Assembly: GCF_002288925.2 (NCBI RefSeq)
Contig: NW_022098000.1
Span: forward strand, 19,392,965 to 19,456,964
Length of the DNA stretch: 64,000 nucleotides
Source of the DNA: Delphinapterus leucas
Taxonomy: Eukaryota; Chordata; Mammalia; Artiodactyla; Monodontidae
Direction: 5' to 3'
Positions 11,709-21,605 of the stretch are shown here, in pieces (the stretch's first letter is position 1; every line of letters starts with the position of its first letter). The position numbers and the translations under genes are program-made. The notes under the pieces were generated by a model, which saw nothing but the letters and a program-made list of their open reading frames with translations, was not told the origin of the DNA and made no database searches.

Positions 11709-12696
11709 CCTCTAAGTTTTATTTAGATACTGATATTTATGGAGCATTGTTATAAGTGTAGGGGATCATATAGACGTGTATACAATAATCTCTGTCCTTA
11801 ATGAATTCCTAATTCTAGTTTAAAGGAAGGAATCAGATCAAACAAATCAATACCAACAACAACCAAAGCTGCCTAATGAATATTCAAACAGAAAACATCT
11901 TTATGGAACAGGGAACCTTCTCTAGCAACTCATTGTAATGGACTTCGAAGATTTTTCTTTTTGGGTCTTTCATTCTCTTCATAATTCATATATACTGATT
12001 TAATATCTATTATATGCCAGACTGTGCAGAGTTCCAGCCCTTCCCATCTCTGACCGACACTTTCTTGGGTATGGAGTCACTCAGAGCCTTGGGCAGGCTG
12101 AATTCATCTAATGAAGTGAAAATTAACATAATTCACACTCTGTAATGAAGAGGCCACTCCAGGTGATACTTATACAATGAGTGGGGAGGAGAAGTAGCCA
12201 ATAGGGGCTGTCAAGGACTCTCATTTTCCATGAATTCCAAAGCTCCAAGAACAGTTTACCTCAAATAATAACTTCCTCCTTAATTTCAGGAGATACTCCC
12301 ATCCCGTAAGCCTAGAATTTAGTGAGGGCAGGGATAGGATGCAATTTTTACAAACCGCTTCTGTTGACAGGATTTCCAATTTCCTTTCCTGATGTCTCTT
12401 CAAGTCTTAAAAGCAGGAGTTGTGTGTTCAAGGGATAAACTGACAATTTAGAACTTCTGTTGTTGCTGAAAAACAATAATGTTGATTTGCTGGCTCAACT
12501 CTTACTTGATGTGGAGAAACAGATAGTTGGCCTGTGCCCAAACCCTGTGGCCTTGTGCCTGCTGATAAGATTGTGTCACAAACTTTCCAGTTGTTCTTCT
12601 CTACCAGGATGGAAAGCAGAGGTCCAATTCACCGAAAAAATGTCGGTTAATTCAGTTGAAAGTAAGAGGAAAATTTAGCTTAATTTAGTTGATAGT
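11709..12696. other. No gene recognised
   Basis: About 1 kb with no recognisable repeat or gene. Short frames at 12221-12403 (-) and 12460-12678 (+) have no recognisable domain. Confidence 0.5.
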
Positions 12697-12722
12697 AAAA
12701 GGAAAGGTTCAATCAACGGAAC

Positions 12723-13863
12723 AGGATAGAAAGCCCAGAGATAAACCCACGCACATATGGTCACCTTATCTTCAGTAAAGGAGGCAAGAATATACAATGG
12801 AGAAAAGACAGCCTCTTCATTAAGTGGTGCTGGGAAAACTGGACAGCTACATGTAAAAGAATGAAATTAGAACACTTCCTAACACCATAGACAAAAATAA
12901 ACTCAAAATGGATTAAAGAGCTGAATGTAAGGCCAGACACTATAAAGCTCTTGGAGGAAAACACAGGCACTACACCCTGTGACATAAATCACAGCAAGAT
13001 CTTTTTTGACCCACCTCCTAGAGAAAGGGAAATAAAAACAAAAATAAACAAATGGGACCTAATGAAATTTAAAAGCTTTTGCACAGCAAAGGAAACCATA
13101 AACAAGACGAAAAGACAACCCTCAGGATGGGAGAAAATATTTGCAGACAAAGCAACTGACAAAGGATTAATTTCCAAAATATACAAGCAGCTCATGCAGC
13201 TCAATATCCAAAAAACAAGCAACCCAATCCAAAAATGGGCAGAAGACCTAAATAGACATTTCTCCAAAGAAGATATACAGATTGCCAACAAACACATGAA
13301 AGGATGCTCAACATCACTAATCATTAGAGAAATGCAAATCAAAACTACAATGAGGTATCATCTCACCCCGGTCAGAATGGCCATCATCAAAAAAATCTAC
13401 AAACAGTAAGTGCTGGAGAGGGTGTGGAGAAAAGGGAACCCTCTTGCACTGCTGGTGGGAATGTAAATTGATACATCCACTATGGAGAATAGTATGGAGA
13501 TTCCTTACAAAACTAAAAATAGAACTACCGTACGACCCAGCAATCCCACTACTGGGCATATACCCTGAGAAAACCATAATTCAAAAAGAGTTATGTACCA
13601 TAAAAAGAGTTATGTACCATAATTTCATTGCAGCTCTATTTACAATAGCGAGGACATGGAAGCAACCTAAGTGTCCATCAACAGAGGAATGGATAAAGAA
13701 GATGTGGCACGTATATACAATGGAATATTACTCAGCCATAAAAAGAAATGAAATTGAGTTATTTGTAGTGAGGTGGATGGACCTAGAGTCTGTCATACAG
13801 AGTGAAGTGAGTCAGAAAGAGAAAAACAAATACCGTATGCTAACACATAGATATGGAATCTAA
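12723..13863 (+). pseudogene. L1 ORF2 C-terminal remnant
   Basis: This encodes the end of the L1 ORF2 protein, downstream of the reverse transcriptase core. It has recognisable segments such as [44 protein letters not shown] and YYSAIKRNEIE, and ends at the stop after LTHRYGI. The endonuclease and reverse transcriptase domains are absent because of 5' truncation. The reading frame is broken: one block runs 12951-13409 to a stop, and the next, 13444-13863, is in another frame. A 19-bp tandem duplication at 13583-13620 lies in the second block. The remnant cannot support retrotransposition. Confidence 0.9.
13583..13620 (+). repeat. 19-bp tandem duplication in L1 ORF2
   Basis: The unit aaaaagagttatgtaccat occurs twice head-to-tail (13583-13601 and 13602-13620) with no mismatch. 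The related L1 at 42.3 kb has a single copy, so this is a local duplication. Confidence 0.95.
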
Positions 13864-14242
13864 AAAAAAAAAAAGTTCTGAAGAACCTAGGGGCAGGACA
13901 GGAATAAAGAAGCAGATGTAGAGAATGGACTTGAGGACACGGGGAGGGGGAAGGGTAAGCTGGGACGAAGTGAGAGAGTGGCATGGACATATATATACTA
14001 CAAAACGTAAAATAGATAGCTAGTGGGAAGCAGCTGCATAGCACAGAGAGATCAGCTCGGTGCTTTGTGACCACCTAGAGGGGTGGGATAGGGAGGGTGG
14101 GAGGGAGACACAAGATGGAGTGTATATGGGGATATATGTATACGTATAGCTGATTCACTTCGTTACACAGCAGAAACTAACATACCATTGTAAAACAATT
14201 ATACTCCAATAAAGATGTTAAAAAAAAAAGGAAAGATTCAAT

Positions 14243-16150
14243 AACAGTGTCCTATATTTTAAATTCTCCAGTCTTTTGGTGAAGGGAATAACTCAAGAGC
14301 TAGGATTTTCACTATGTATTTAAATGTGTATGTAGCTATGAGCAAAATATGGGAACAAAATTTATGTTATCAGTATTCATGGTTAAAGGGATCACCGCCC
14401 AGTAGCCTTCTAATGAAGCCAAATCAAATCTTTTTTGGAATAAGGAGGGTTGCATGTTAAAAATAAGTAAATGTCTAATTGTTGGTTAAGTATACACTAA
14501 AAGAGCAAAGAGGAAGCAGGGCTTTTACAGAAATGTGATGTTTTGCCAAAGTTTGTCTAACCACTAACCACAAATCTCTAGGTCCATTTAAAATAAGCTC
14601 TGGAAATGGAGGTTTGGTTCCAAAAAGTGTTTTGTTTTGAATTTATTATAATTAATCTCATTTTGTCATTTGTATGACACATTTTCCCAAAGGATATCAA
14701 GACACTTAATAAAAGCTAGGAGTGATGGTAAAATAGCATCAAATTGGTGTTAAATGGATCATTTGTTAAAGTGTTCTACTACAATAGTTCATCTCTCTTC
14801 AGCTTCATTCTCTTTTTTCCTCCTCCCAAATGATGCCAATTATCTAAAATCCTGAATAATAATTTATTAACCTTCACTTGTCACCTTAGTAACTCAGCTC
14901 AGTTCTTCCATTTCCTTTGCAAACCGTGCATCGCATAGTTATCTCACATTCAGCAATACTTTTAATTATAAAATAATTATAGACTGTGAAAGTATCTATC
15001 AGTGCCCGTTCCTGAAGTAAAATCTGAATCCAATTTTGTCTTCTGCAGATCCTTTAAATGTAACTTTGTTTTCTGTCCTCTTTTTGGCCTCTAGGGGGAG
15101 TAGATATTTTTCTCCTCTCTGCTTTGCACTAATAATAGATTATTTTATGGAAGCAGGTGGTTTTTCTGAGTTTTGGTACACAGGTCAGGGTCTTACTTTG
15201 CGTAGAACCCTCCTGACCTTATTTCTGCTATTTCCCCTACAGTTTGGCTTTGTCTATATAAAACAGTATTCTGTGTTCCTAAAATTTCTTCTTTTCAAAG
15301 TCTGTTATTAAATAAAGTGTTTAATTCTCCTTACAGACCTATTGTAGGTCTGTGCCTCAAGAAGACATAAAACTCATTGACAAAAGAAAATGTGAATATA
15401 GTAGTTATTCTCCCCTGTCTGCAGCCGACCTATGGGAACATAATCTCATTGATCTCCTGGAATAAAAGCCCGCCTAGCCTACATAAAGTGGACTCTTTGG
15501 CATTTCAACATTTAAAGTCTATATAGAGAAGAGATGTCTTTCTTGAGCTTCTGGGTGGTCTGCAGATGTCCAGGTCACATGTCCATCTATGTATGCAGTG
15601 CCATGCACTTCAAAATTACATAGCAGTCCTGATTCCAGGTATTCAGCCCCAATGTCTCCAAAGGTTCACTTATACTTCACAAACAGGTATTTTGGTTTGG
15701 AGTTGAAAGATAATATAGTCACAAGGTAAGTGACTCCAAACTCACAATCGTTAAAGAATGAGATTCCTAGGCAGAAATATATCATATCTCACTGTCTTGG
15801 AAAACCACAAGCAAATGGAAAATCACAAGCATCTCCACCTTCACTTTGGCTACTGTTTTTTGGATACCCGTGGACACACCTTAAAAGAGGCTGGAACTCT
15901 GTTAAAACCCCGCTGTAGCTTTGGCTGCCAATCTAGGTCTAGTCAAGACACCAGGGCATGTAGTGAGCATGTTAGCATTGGCTGTGTGTTGGTACCATCC
16001 TCTGGTGGATGTCCGAGGAAGATTCCATTTGGGAGGAATTCTCATTATGCAGATGAGGAAATACACATTATGAGAGGACATGATGGAGTTGAGATGTTAA
16101 TCCAGATTTACGGGGTTCTAAAATAAAGCCTATTACTCCTATACCTTAAT
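14243..16150. other. No gene recognised
   Basis: About 1.9 kb of repeat-poor AT-rich sequence. The frames at 15036-15311 and 15758-16126 have no recognisable domain and no supporting context. Confidence 0.45.
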
Positions 16151-16155
16151 GTACC

Positions 16156-16584
16156 TGTATTAGTTTCCTAGGGCTGTTTGACAAAGTACTAAAAACTGTG
16201 TATCTTAAAACAATGACACCAAAAATATTGTCTTACAATTCTGGAAGCTAAAATCTGGAATCAAGGTATTGGCTGGGTCATGCTTTCTCTGAAAACCTGG
16301 AGGGGAGAATCCTTCCTTGCGTCTTCTAGCTTTTGGTTTTTATCAGCAATCCTTACACTTCCTTGGCTTACAGATGCATCACTCAAATCTCTGTGTCTTT
16401 CCCTTGTGTCTCTTCTTACAAGGACACCGGTCATATTGGATTAAGGGTTCACTTTACTCCAAGATGACCTCAACTTAATTAATTTTATCTGCAATGACGC
16501 TATGTCCAAGTAAGTCACAATTGTGAGGTACTAGGGGTTAGGACTTCAACATTATCTTTTTTGAGGACACAATGAAACCTATAC
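16156..16584 (-). mobile_element. MaLR-like LTR
   Basis: The order 'tgtattagtttcctagggct', 'ttacaattctggaagctaa', 'agatgcatcactcaaatctc', 'acaaggacaccggtcatat' and 'ggggttaggacttcaacat' is that of an ancient ERVL-MaLR-type LTR read backwards. The left end starts with TG. The right end is degraded and I could not identify a target duplication. No internal coding region accompanies it. Confidence 0.7.
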
Positions 16585-16807
16585 TCCTCCCACATACTAA
16601 TGCAACATCTTCAAAACTAATCTGAGTCTGCCAAAAGCTCTTCTTGCCTCCAGGGGAGTTTGAGTTTGAGAGCGAGAAAGAAAGAGATTAAAAGATATAT
16701 TTCACTCAACTTCGTCTAGCTTATGACTATATCTGGAGGATTTGTAATATTTTGTAAGTACTAAACACATGCCTACCTGATGCTAAACAAAACATTTCTT
16801 TGCTTGA

Positions 16808-16933
16808 GTTTTGTTTTTTTTTTTTTTGTGGTACACAGGCCTCTCACTGTTGTGGCCTCTCCCGTTGCGGAGCACAGGCTCCGGACGTGCAGGCCCAGCA
16901 GCCATGGCTCATGGGCCCAGCCGCTCCCTGGCA
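16808..16933 (-). mobile_element. 5'-truncated CHR SINE
   Basis: The 3' half of a CHR SINE on the minus strand: a T-run, then 'gtggtacacaggcctctcac', 'ccgttgcggagcacaggctc' and 'gctcatgggcccagccgct'. The first part, with the promoter boxes, is missing. An 11-bp direct repeat, tctttgcttga, flanks it at 16797-16807 and 16934-16944, so the truncation happened at insertion. It lacks its polymerase III promoter and cannot be transcribed from it. Confidence 0.9.
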
Positions 16934-16944
16934 TCTTTGCTTGA

Positions 16945-17388
16945 TTTTTAAGCGCTCTATCATATTATTCCTGGGTTGTTTCTAAAGTATCATGCTCTCC
17001 AAGTAGTAAGTGATCAGGATTTATATTTCTTTGACTCCTCTATGCAACATAACCTAAAACAAAATAGATGGTCTGTTCATACTTATGAAGTTGAATTGAA
17101 CTGCATTATATAGAATTGTCAAAGAGGAACAAGGTAGAGCAGCAGAGCATTATCTAGGGATGCCCCTTCCACTTCTGCAGATGAGTCCCTTGGCTGTAGG
17201 TTCTTGATTCAACACTTCTTACAGGGTCTGGCTGAGTCATGTTCAACAGGAAGTGATGCTGCACTTTCCACACTGAGCCAGAAAAGGATGCTGAGTATAC
17301 AGTCCCATTAAAATTAAGACAGTCCACATGGCCCAGGCTGGAGGAATCTTTAGTATGATTTACTTAGAAAGGAGGCTAAGATAATGCT
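16945..17388. other. No gene recognised
   Basis: Short unassigned stretch between a SINE and an LTR-like repeat. Confidence 0.45.
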
Positions 17389-18094
17389 GTATTAGGTTTC
17401 TCCAGAGAACCAATAGGAGATTTTATATATTTTTATTGTTTTTTTTTTTTTTTAAATTTTTTTATTGTTTTATTTTTTTATTGTTTTTTATTCCTATATA
17501 TAAATTGATTATAAGGAAGTGTCTTGTTTTTTATTGTTATTTTATTTTTATTTTTTTGTTGTTTTATTGTTATTTATTTTTTTATTGTTTTTTATTTTTT
17601 GTTATTTTTTTGTTTTTTATTTTTATTTTTTATTGTTTTTTATTGTTATTTATTCCTATATATAAATTGATTATAAGGAAGTGTCTTACATGATTATGGA
17701 GGCTGAAAAGTACCCCAATCTGCTGGCAGTAAGTTGGAGATCCAGGAAGGCTGATGGCATAGTTCCAGTCCAAGGTCAAAGGCCCAAGCACCAGGAAAGC
17801 CAATGGTAGAAGCTCTAGTCCAAGTGCAGATGACCTATGTCCCAGCTCAGAAACTCTCAGGCAGAAAGAGAACAAATTCTCCCTTCCTCCTTTTTGTTTT
17901 ATTCAGGCCCTCAACAGATTAGATGAGACCCACCCATATTTGGGGGGGGGGCAATCTACTTTACCCAATCTACTGATTCAAATATTAATCTCATCCAGAA
18001 ACACCCTGACAGACACACTGAGGAATAATGTTTAGCCAAGTATCTGGGCACCTCGGGGCCTAGTCAAATTGACACATAAAATTAACAATCATAG
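17389..18094 (-). mobile_element. Ancient LTR-like repeat with T-rich expansion
   Basis: It begins 'tgtattaggtttctccagag' with 'aaccaatagga', and later shows 'acatgattatggaggctga', 'tagatgagacccacccatat' and 'gtcaaattgacacataaaat' with 'taacaatcata'. This is the complement of a common eutherian LTR-type repeat that starts TGTGATGGTTAATTTTATGTG. The place where a short TA microsatellite usually sits holds about 250 bases of TTTTATTG-like low-complexity sequence (17430-17690). I cannot name the LTR family with certainty. Confidence 0.6.
17430..17690 (+). repeat. T-rich low-complexity tract with duplicated 35-mer
   Basis: Almost pure T/A with spaced G, built of TTTTATTG-like units. A 35-base segment beginning ttcctatatataaattgatt occurs identically at 17491-17525 and 17653-17687, 162 bases apart. 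The tract therefore grew by duplication of a larger block as well as by unit slippage. The 85-codon Phe/Leu-rich frame here is an artefact. Confidence 0.9.
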
Positions 18095-18439
18095 GTACTG
18101 TTCTTGAATTTTTGAGAGAATCATCCCTAAATATTTATCAGTTACTTAGGAGGCATACTTCCTCTTCCTTTTTTGTATCCTATACCTGATCTCCTAGGCC
18201 AACTATAGGAAGTCATGAGTGTTAGAGGAGATGAAGGCAAAAGCCTGTGTTATCAACACAGGAAGCAATTCTGGTGGTGAAGCAGCACATTCTCCCCTAA
18301 ATCATCAGTACTGCCCCCGCCCATATTCTTTTTTCTCTCTCACTGTCCTCTAAGTCTTCAAACTTGACTGATAATTTTATTTCAGAAGTAAATGAGAATT
18401 ACAGACGACATATCATGATTTAGAAAAGCAGAAAGCTAA

Positions 18440-18690
18440 GAATTCAGACAGACTCCTATTAGAATCCCAGATTTGTTTCTCATTACCTGGGAGCTCTGGC
18501 GGCATGGCTTGACCTCTATGAGCTCTAACTCTCACTCATAATATCAGGAAATTAATACATTCCTAGAGGGTTATTTTGAGGAATAACTGAGATAATAAAG
18601 TGATATGCTGAAAATATGCTCAGCGTCACACAGCTAGTGTGCAGCAGAGCTGAAATTTGAAATCAGGGTTTATCTAACTACTTAGCCCTT
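18440..18690 (+). mobile_element. MIR element(s)
   Basis: MIR-like order at 18440-18610: 'attagaatcccagatttg', 'cattacctgggagctctgg', 'gaggaataactgagata' and 'agtgatatgctga'. A short antisense MIR-like tail follows at 18615-18690 ('gtcacacagctagtgtgcag'). Both are old and non-coding. Confidence 0.55.
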
Positions 18691-18699
18691 GGTCTAAAA

Positions 18700-19135
18700 C
18701 AGGGGTCAACAAACTATAGACTTTAAGTCAAATCCAGCCCACTGTCTGCTTTTAGAAATAAAGTTTTGGGCTTCCCTGGTGGCGCGGTGGTTGAGAGTCC
18801 GCCTGCCGATGCAGGGGACACGGGTTCGTGCCCCGGTCCGGGAGGATCCCACATGCCGCGAAGCGGCTGGGCCCGTGGGCCATGGCCACTGGGCCTGCGC
18901 GTCCGGAGCCTGTGCTCCGCAACGGGAGAGGCCACAACAGTGAGAGGCCCGCGAAAAGCAAAAAAAAAAAAAAAAAAAAAAAAAAGAAATAAAGTTTTAT
19001 TGGAACAGAGCTACGCCCATATTGTAAAATGTATTACTTAATGCTTTTGCAGGCAGAGTTGAAGAGTTATGATACAGACAAAAACTTAAAATATTTACTA
19101 TTTCTTTCATTGCATAACAAGTTTGACAACTTCTG
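18700..19135. mobile_element. hAT-Charlie-type MITE, split by a CHR SINE
   Basis: It begins 'caggggtcaacaaactatag' and ends 'aagtttgacaacttctg', which are inverted copies of CAGGGGTCRRCAAACT, a hAT terminal repeat. Inside are 'aaataaagttttattggaac', 'agagctacgcccat' and 'ttaaaatatttactatttc', typical of one abundant non-autonomous Charlie-group family. The 8-base flanks gtctaaaa (18692-18699) and gtccgaga (19136-19143) differ only by transitions and fit a decayed 8-bp target duplication. No transposase is encoded. Confidence 0.8.
18768..18984 (+). mobile_element. CHR-family SINE
   Basis: Complete CHR SINE with box A (TGGCGCGGTGG, one change) and box B (GGTTCGTGCCC), ending GAGAGGCCCGCG and a pure A-tail of about 25. 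A perfect 14-bp target duplication, agaaataaagtttt, lies at 18754-18767 and 18985-18998. It inserted into the hAT MITE around it. The long uninterrupted A-tail and perfect duplication suggest a young copy. Confidence 0.95.
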
Positions 19136-19149
19136 GTCCGAGACGTCGC

Positions 19150-19385
19150 ATTATACCATTGGAGGTATTTATGATAATGTTTGAATTTAAAAGATAGGAA
19201 AAATAATATAATAATGTTGTATCAATGTGGGTTGATCAGTTGTAACAAATGTACCATTCTGGTGTGGGATATTGATAGTGGGGAGGTTGTGCCTGGGTGG
19301 GGACACAGGGCATATGAGAATTCCCTGTACTTTCTGCTCAATTTTGTTACGAACCTAAAACTGCCATAAAAAATAAAATTTATTA
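19150..19385 (+). mobile_element. Old L1M-type 3' end
   Basis: The segment 'gatattgatagtggggaggt' with 'tgtgcctgggtggggacaca', then 'tactttctgctcaattttgt', 'acgaacctaaaactgcc' and 'ataaaaaataaaattt' matches the terminal 3'UTR of older mammalian L1 subfamilies. It is a 5'-truncated, non-coding copy. Confidence 0.65.
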
Positions 19386-20365
19386 ATTAGTCAATTAACT
19401 AATATTATTTATTCAAATTATTGTATTATTTATTTATATTATTTGCATTATTAGCTTATAAACATATATATATACATATAACAAAGAAAAATTGAAACTA
19501 AAAAGCATATTAAGCAGTTTCCTTATTTCAGCAAATGAGGTAGTACCTGGTCCATTCTCTGTCTATGGAGTAACTAGAAATCATATTTGGCAACAATTCA
19601 GGTAAAGAGTACTTCTAGCCACATTCTATTTTTCTAAGAGATTGCTATTCTAATAATTATTTTAATATGTCCCTACTGATACGAATATACCATATTTGTG
19701 TGTTATAACATGCTATCTAATAATAGTTATGTCATTATTAACAAGTTGTCACTCTTAGTTTGACAAAGATTGTTTTGTCAGAGACAGATGGACACTATAT
19801 TCTGCTAACCAACTGCTCTTTTCTACACCGTGTCTAAGAAATGTAGCATCCTGTGGATGACTGTGTATTTCTAGTACAGCCAGAGATGATTTAACTGCCT
19901 TCTAGTAATCAGAGCATTGTGTCTCACCAAAAATATTTTAAAAAATCAACCACTGTGCATTTTAAACAGGATGCTCCTTTTAAAAAAACTAGTATCTTTT
20001 ATACTGCTCACATAAATACTTCCCAATAGATTATCAGAATTAGGGAATGCAGGCTATCCCTATATTGCAAGTTTGACAAAACCACGTTTAAAAAAAAAAA
20101 CAAAACTCCAAAACAACTTCTTGTTGAGTTCCTGAAATAGATACTGTTTAACCTGTCAGATTGATTTTTTTAAATCAAAGTTAAAAAAAATAAAATAAAA
20201 AATTCAGAACTTAAAGTTAAGAAATTAGTTAATGGATAGCTCCAAATTTGCAACTGATTTTCTTATAAGTTAAAAATCTCCAAGATCGAATTGATTTTCC
20301 ACATTGTATACTGAGGAATAGTGTTTTGTACCTTCTGAATAATTCACAAGTCTGAATCCTAAGGA
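19386..20365. other. No gene recognised
   Basis: AT-rich, repeat-poor sequence with no recognisable gene. Confidence 0.45.
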
Positions 20366-20369
20366 GCAT

Positions 20370-20476
20370 ACACACACACACACACACACACACACATGCA
20401 AATCTAGATACATAAGTATATATTATGTGTGTATCATATATATATGTAAATATATATATATACACATATATATATG
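20370..20476 (+). repeat. (CA)n and AT-rich microsatellite
   Basis: A run of about 13 AC units at 20370-20396 is followed within 25 bases by an AT/GT-rich tract (20418-20476). It is likely length-polymorphic. Confidence 0.95.
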
Positions 20477-20704
20477 GCTAATTATTCTGGTAGCAAAGGT
20501 CAAAAGGACAAGGTGGTCACATAAATTAATAATAGGTTAGAGGATTCAGATGGAATGTGGACCTAAATTACTGTGTTACATTACCTTGCTGAAATCTTAT
20601 TGCTAAAATTTTGCACTGCTAGGCAGTAAACTAGAAAAAAAAAAGAAATTGAGAAAGTGTTAATTTTTAAGCAAGTTTGACAAAGATTGAGTTTCATATG
20701 ACAA

Positions 20705-21215
20705 ATATTGTCAGCAAGACAGGATTCTGTCAGTGGAAGAAGTTTAAACATTAACAATTTCTGTCAGGCTGTTGACACAATCATGGCAGACATTTCCCAA
20801 GATGCCGAGATGACTGCTGGCATTTGTCAACAATCCTGTCATAGTGACAGCAATAAGACCATGTCTGGAAATGTGACAGTTTTGGCTTTGTGCTCCCCTG
20901 AGCAATAGCCCAAGTGTTCAGAGAAAGTGTGGGAAAACCCACATTTCTGCATTGTCATTCGAACACAGCAAACACAGGAGGAAAATGAGCTGTCACTCCA
21001 ATTCCCATGATGCCTTGCTGCTTAGCATAACTCTACAGCGCGGCCCTAGGTCCACTGGTCCATACTCTGACAGATAATTAAGAAAGCAGCAGCTTTTTCT
21101 AGACGGCTCTTCCTCATGATTTGCATTTTAGCCAGAGGCGACCAGTTATAAAAAAAACATGATGGAAAGATGGTAAGAAGCCAATTAGATGGATGGATGG
21201 CTGACTGACAGCTCT
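20705..21215. promoter_or_regulatory. Candidate conserved regulatory element (TGACAG cluster)
   Basis: This non-repetitive interval holds eight exact TGACAG/CTGTCA hexamers, starting at 20727, 20761, 20836, 20845, 20874, 20990, 21068 and 21206, and further TGTCA/TGACA cores at 20709, 20773, 20825 and 20953. TGACAG is the core site of the TALE homeodomain proteins MEIS, PREP and TGIF. About 0.25 exact hexamers would be expected by chance in this length. The interval also holds a ZNF143-like site (20995-21018), TAATTA (21075-21080) and an exact octamer ATTTGCAT (21119-21126). It has no repeat signature and no convincing reading frame. The reading as a developmental enhancer is an inference from motif density alone. 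The target gene is not in the window. Confidence 0.4.
20995..21018 (+). promoter_or_regulatory. ZNF143/THAP11-like binding site
   Basis: The site reads ACTCCAATTCCCATGATGCC followed by TTGC. The long ZNF143 (Staf/SBS) motif is ACTACAATTCCCAGNATGCN with NTGC. The ACT, CAATTCCCA, ATGC and TGC blocks match at the right spacing. It overlaps by one base the CTGTCA at 20990-20995. ZNF143 sites usually mark promoters or loop anchors, but no TSS evidence is visible here. Confidence 0.4.
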
Positions 21216-21313
21216 CTGGTATTACGACTCCAGATTTCAGACTACATAGCCTGGCAGTTTTCTACAAAAACCAACTTTTTTGCAGGTTAGTAAAGCTGTT
21301 AAGTGTGGGGCTA

Positions 21314-21329
21314 TATATAGCGCTATATA
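21314..21329. repeat. 16-bp perfect palindrome
   Basis: TATATAGCGCTATATA reads the same on both strands. It lies between the TGACAG cluster and the homeodomain-rich stretch. It could form a short cruciform or bind a dimer. It has no assigned function. Confidence 0.9.
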
Positions 21330-21419
21330 ATTTTTGCAAAGTTGTACATTTTCCTTAAATAAGCATGTATTCTTTTCAATCAGGTTTGCATTAAACAAGT
21401 TTTCACAATTTAATCACAA

Positions 21420-21600
21420 CTTGTGTCACTAAATTTAGCAGTATTAAAATTCCAGACAACTTGTAGGCACATTAGCTGTGCCAGTAGAGAAGTGATTAAA
21501 AAGCTGAGAACCACATTGCGCCAGCAGAGATTAAGTGAACTAATAATTAGAATGTCTGTGCAAATGTGCCTTTGGAACTTTGAAATGTATATTGTTTGGT
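21420..21600. promoter_or_regulatory. Homeodomain-motif-rich, repeat-free stretch
   Basis: It contains GTGATTAAAAAG, the near-palindrome CTAATAATTAG (21539-21549), GCACATTAGCTGTGCC (a near-inverted repeat) and CTTTGGAAC/CTTTGAAAT pairs. There is no repeat signature. Such composition is common in deeply conserved non-coding elements, but conservation cannot be measured here. The 60-codon frame at 21423-21605 shows no domain. Confidence 0.25.
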
Positions 21601-21605
21601 TCTAA

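Larger units (their letters stand above)
12714..14225 (+). mobile_element. 5'-truncated L1 LINE
   Basis: A 1.5-kb 3' portion of a relatively young L1, covering the C-terminal part of ORF2, the 3'UTR and the A-tail. It ends with 'tatactccaataaagatgtt' followed by A-residues. A 17-bp target duplication with one mismatch (aaaaggaaaggttcaat at 12697-12713 and aaaaggaaagattcaat at 14226-14242) defines both ends. The 5' truncation is typical of incomplete reverse transcription. It is related to the long minus-strand L1 at 41.7-49.2 kb. Confidence 0.95.

Noticed and set aside
15036..15311. 91-codon hydrophobic frame as a possible membrane protein
   Set aside because: The hydrophobic content comes from T-rich DNA. 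There is no signal-peptide-like start with a charged region and no family resemblance.
15968..15984. CTCF-like CCACCAGAGG on the minus strand
   Set aside because: The following GC-rich half of the core (GGCGC) is replaced by ATGG, so too few positions match.
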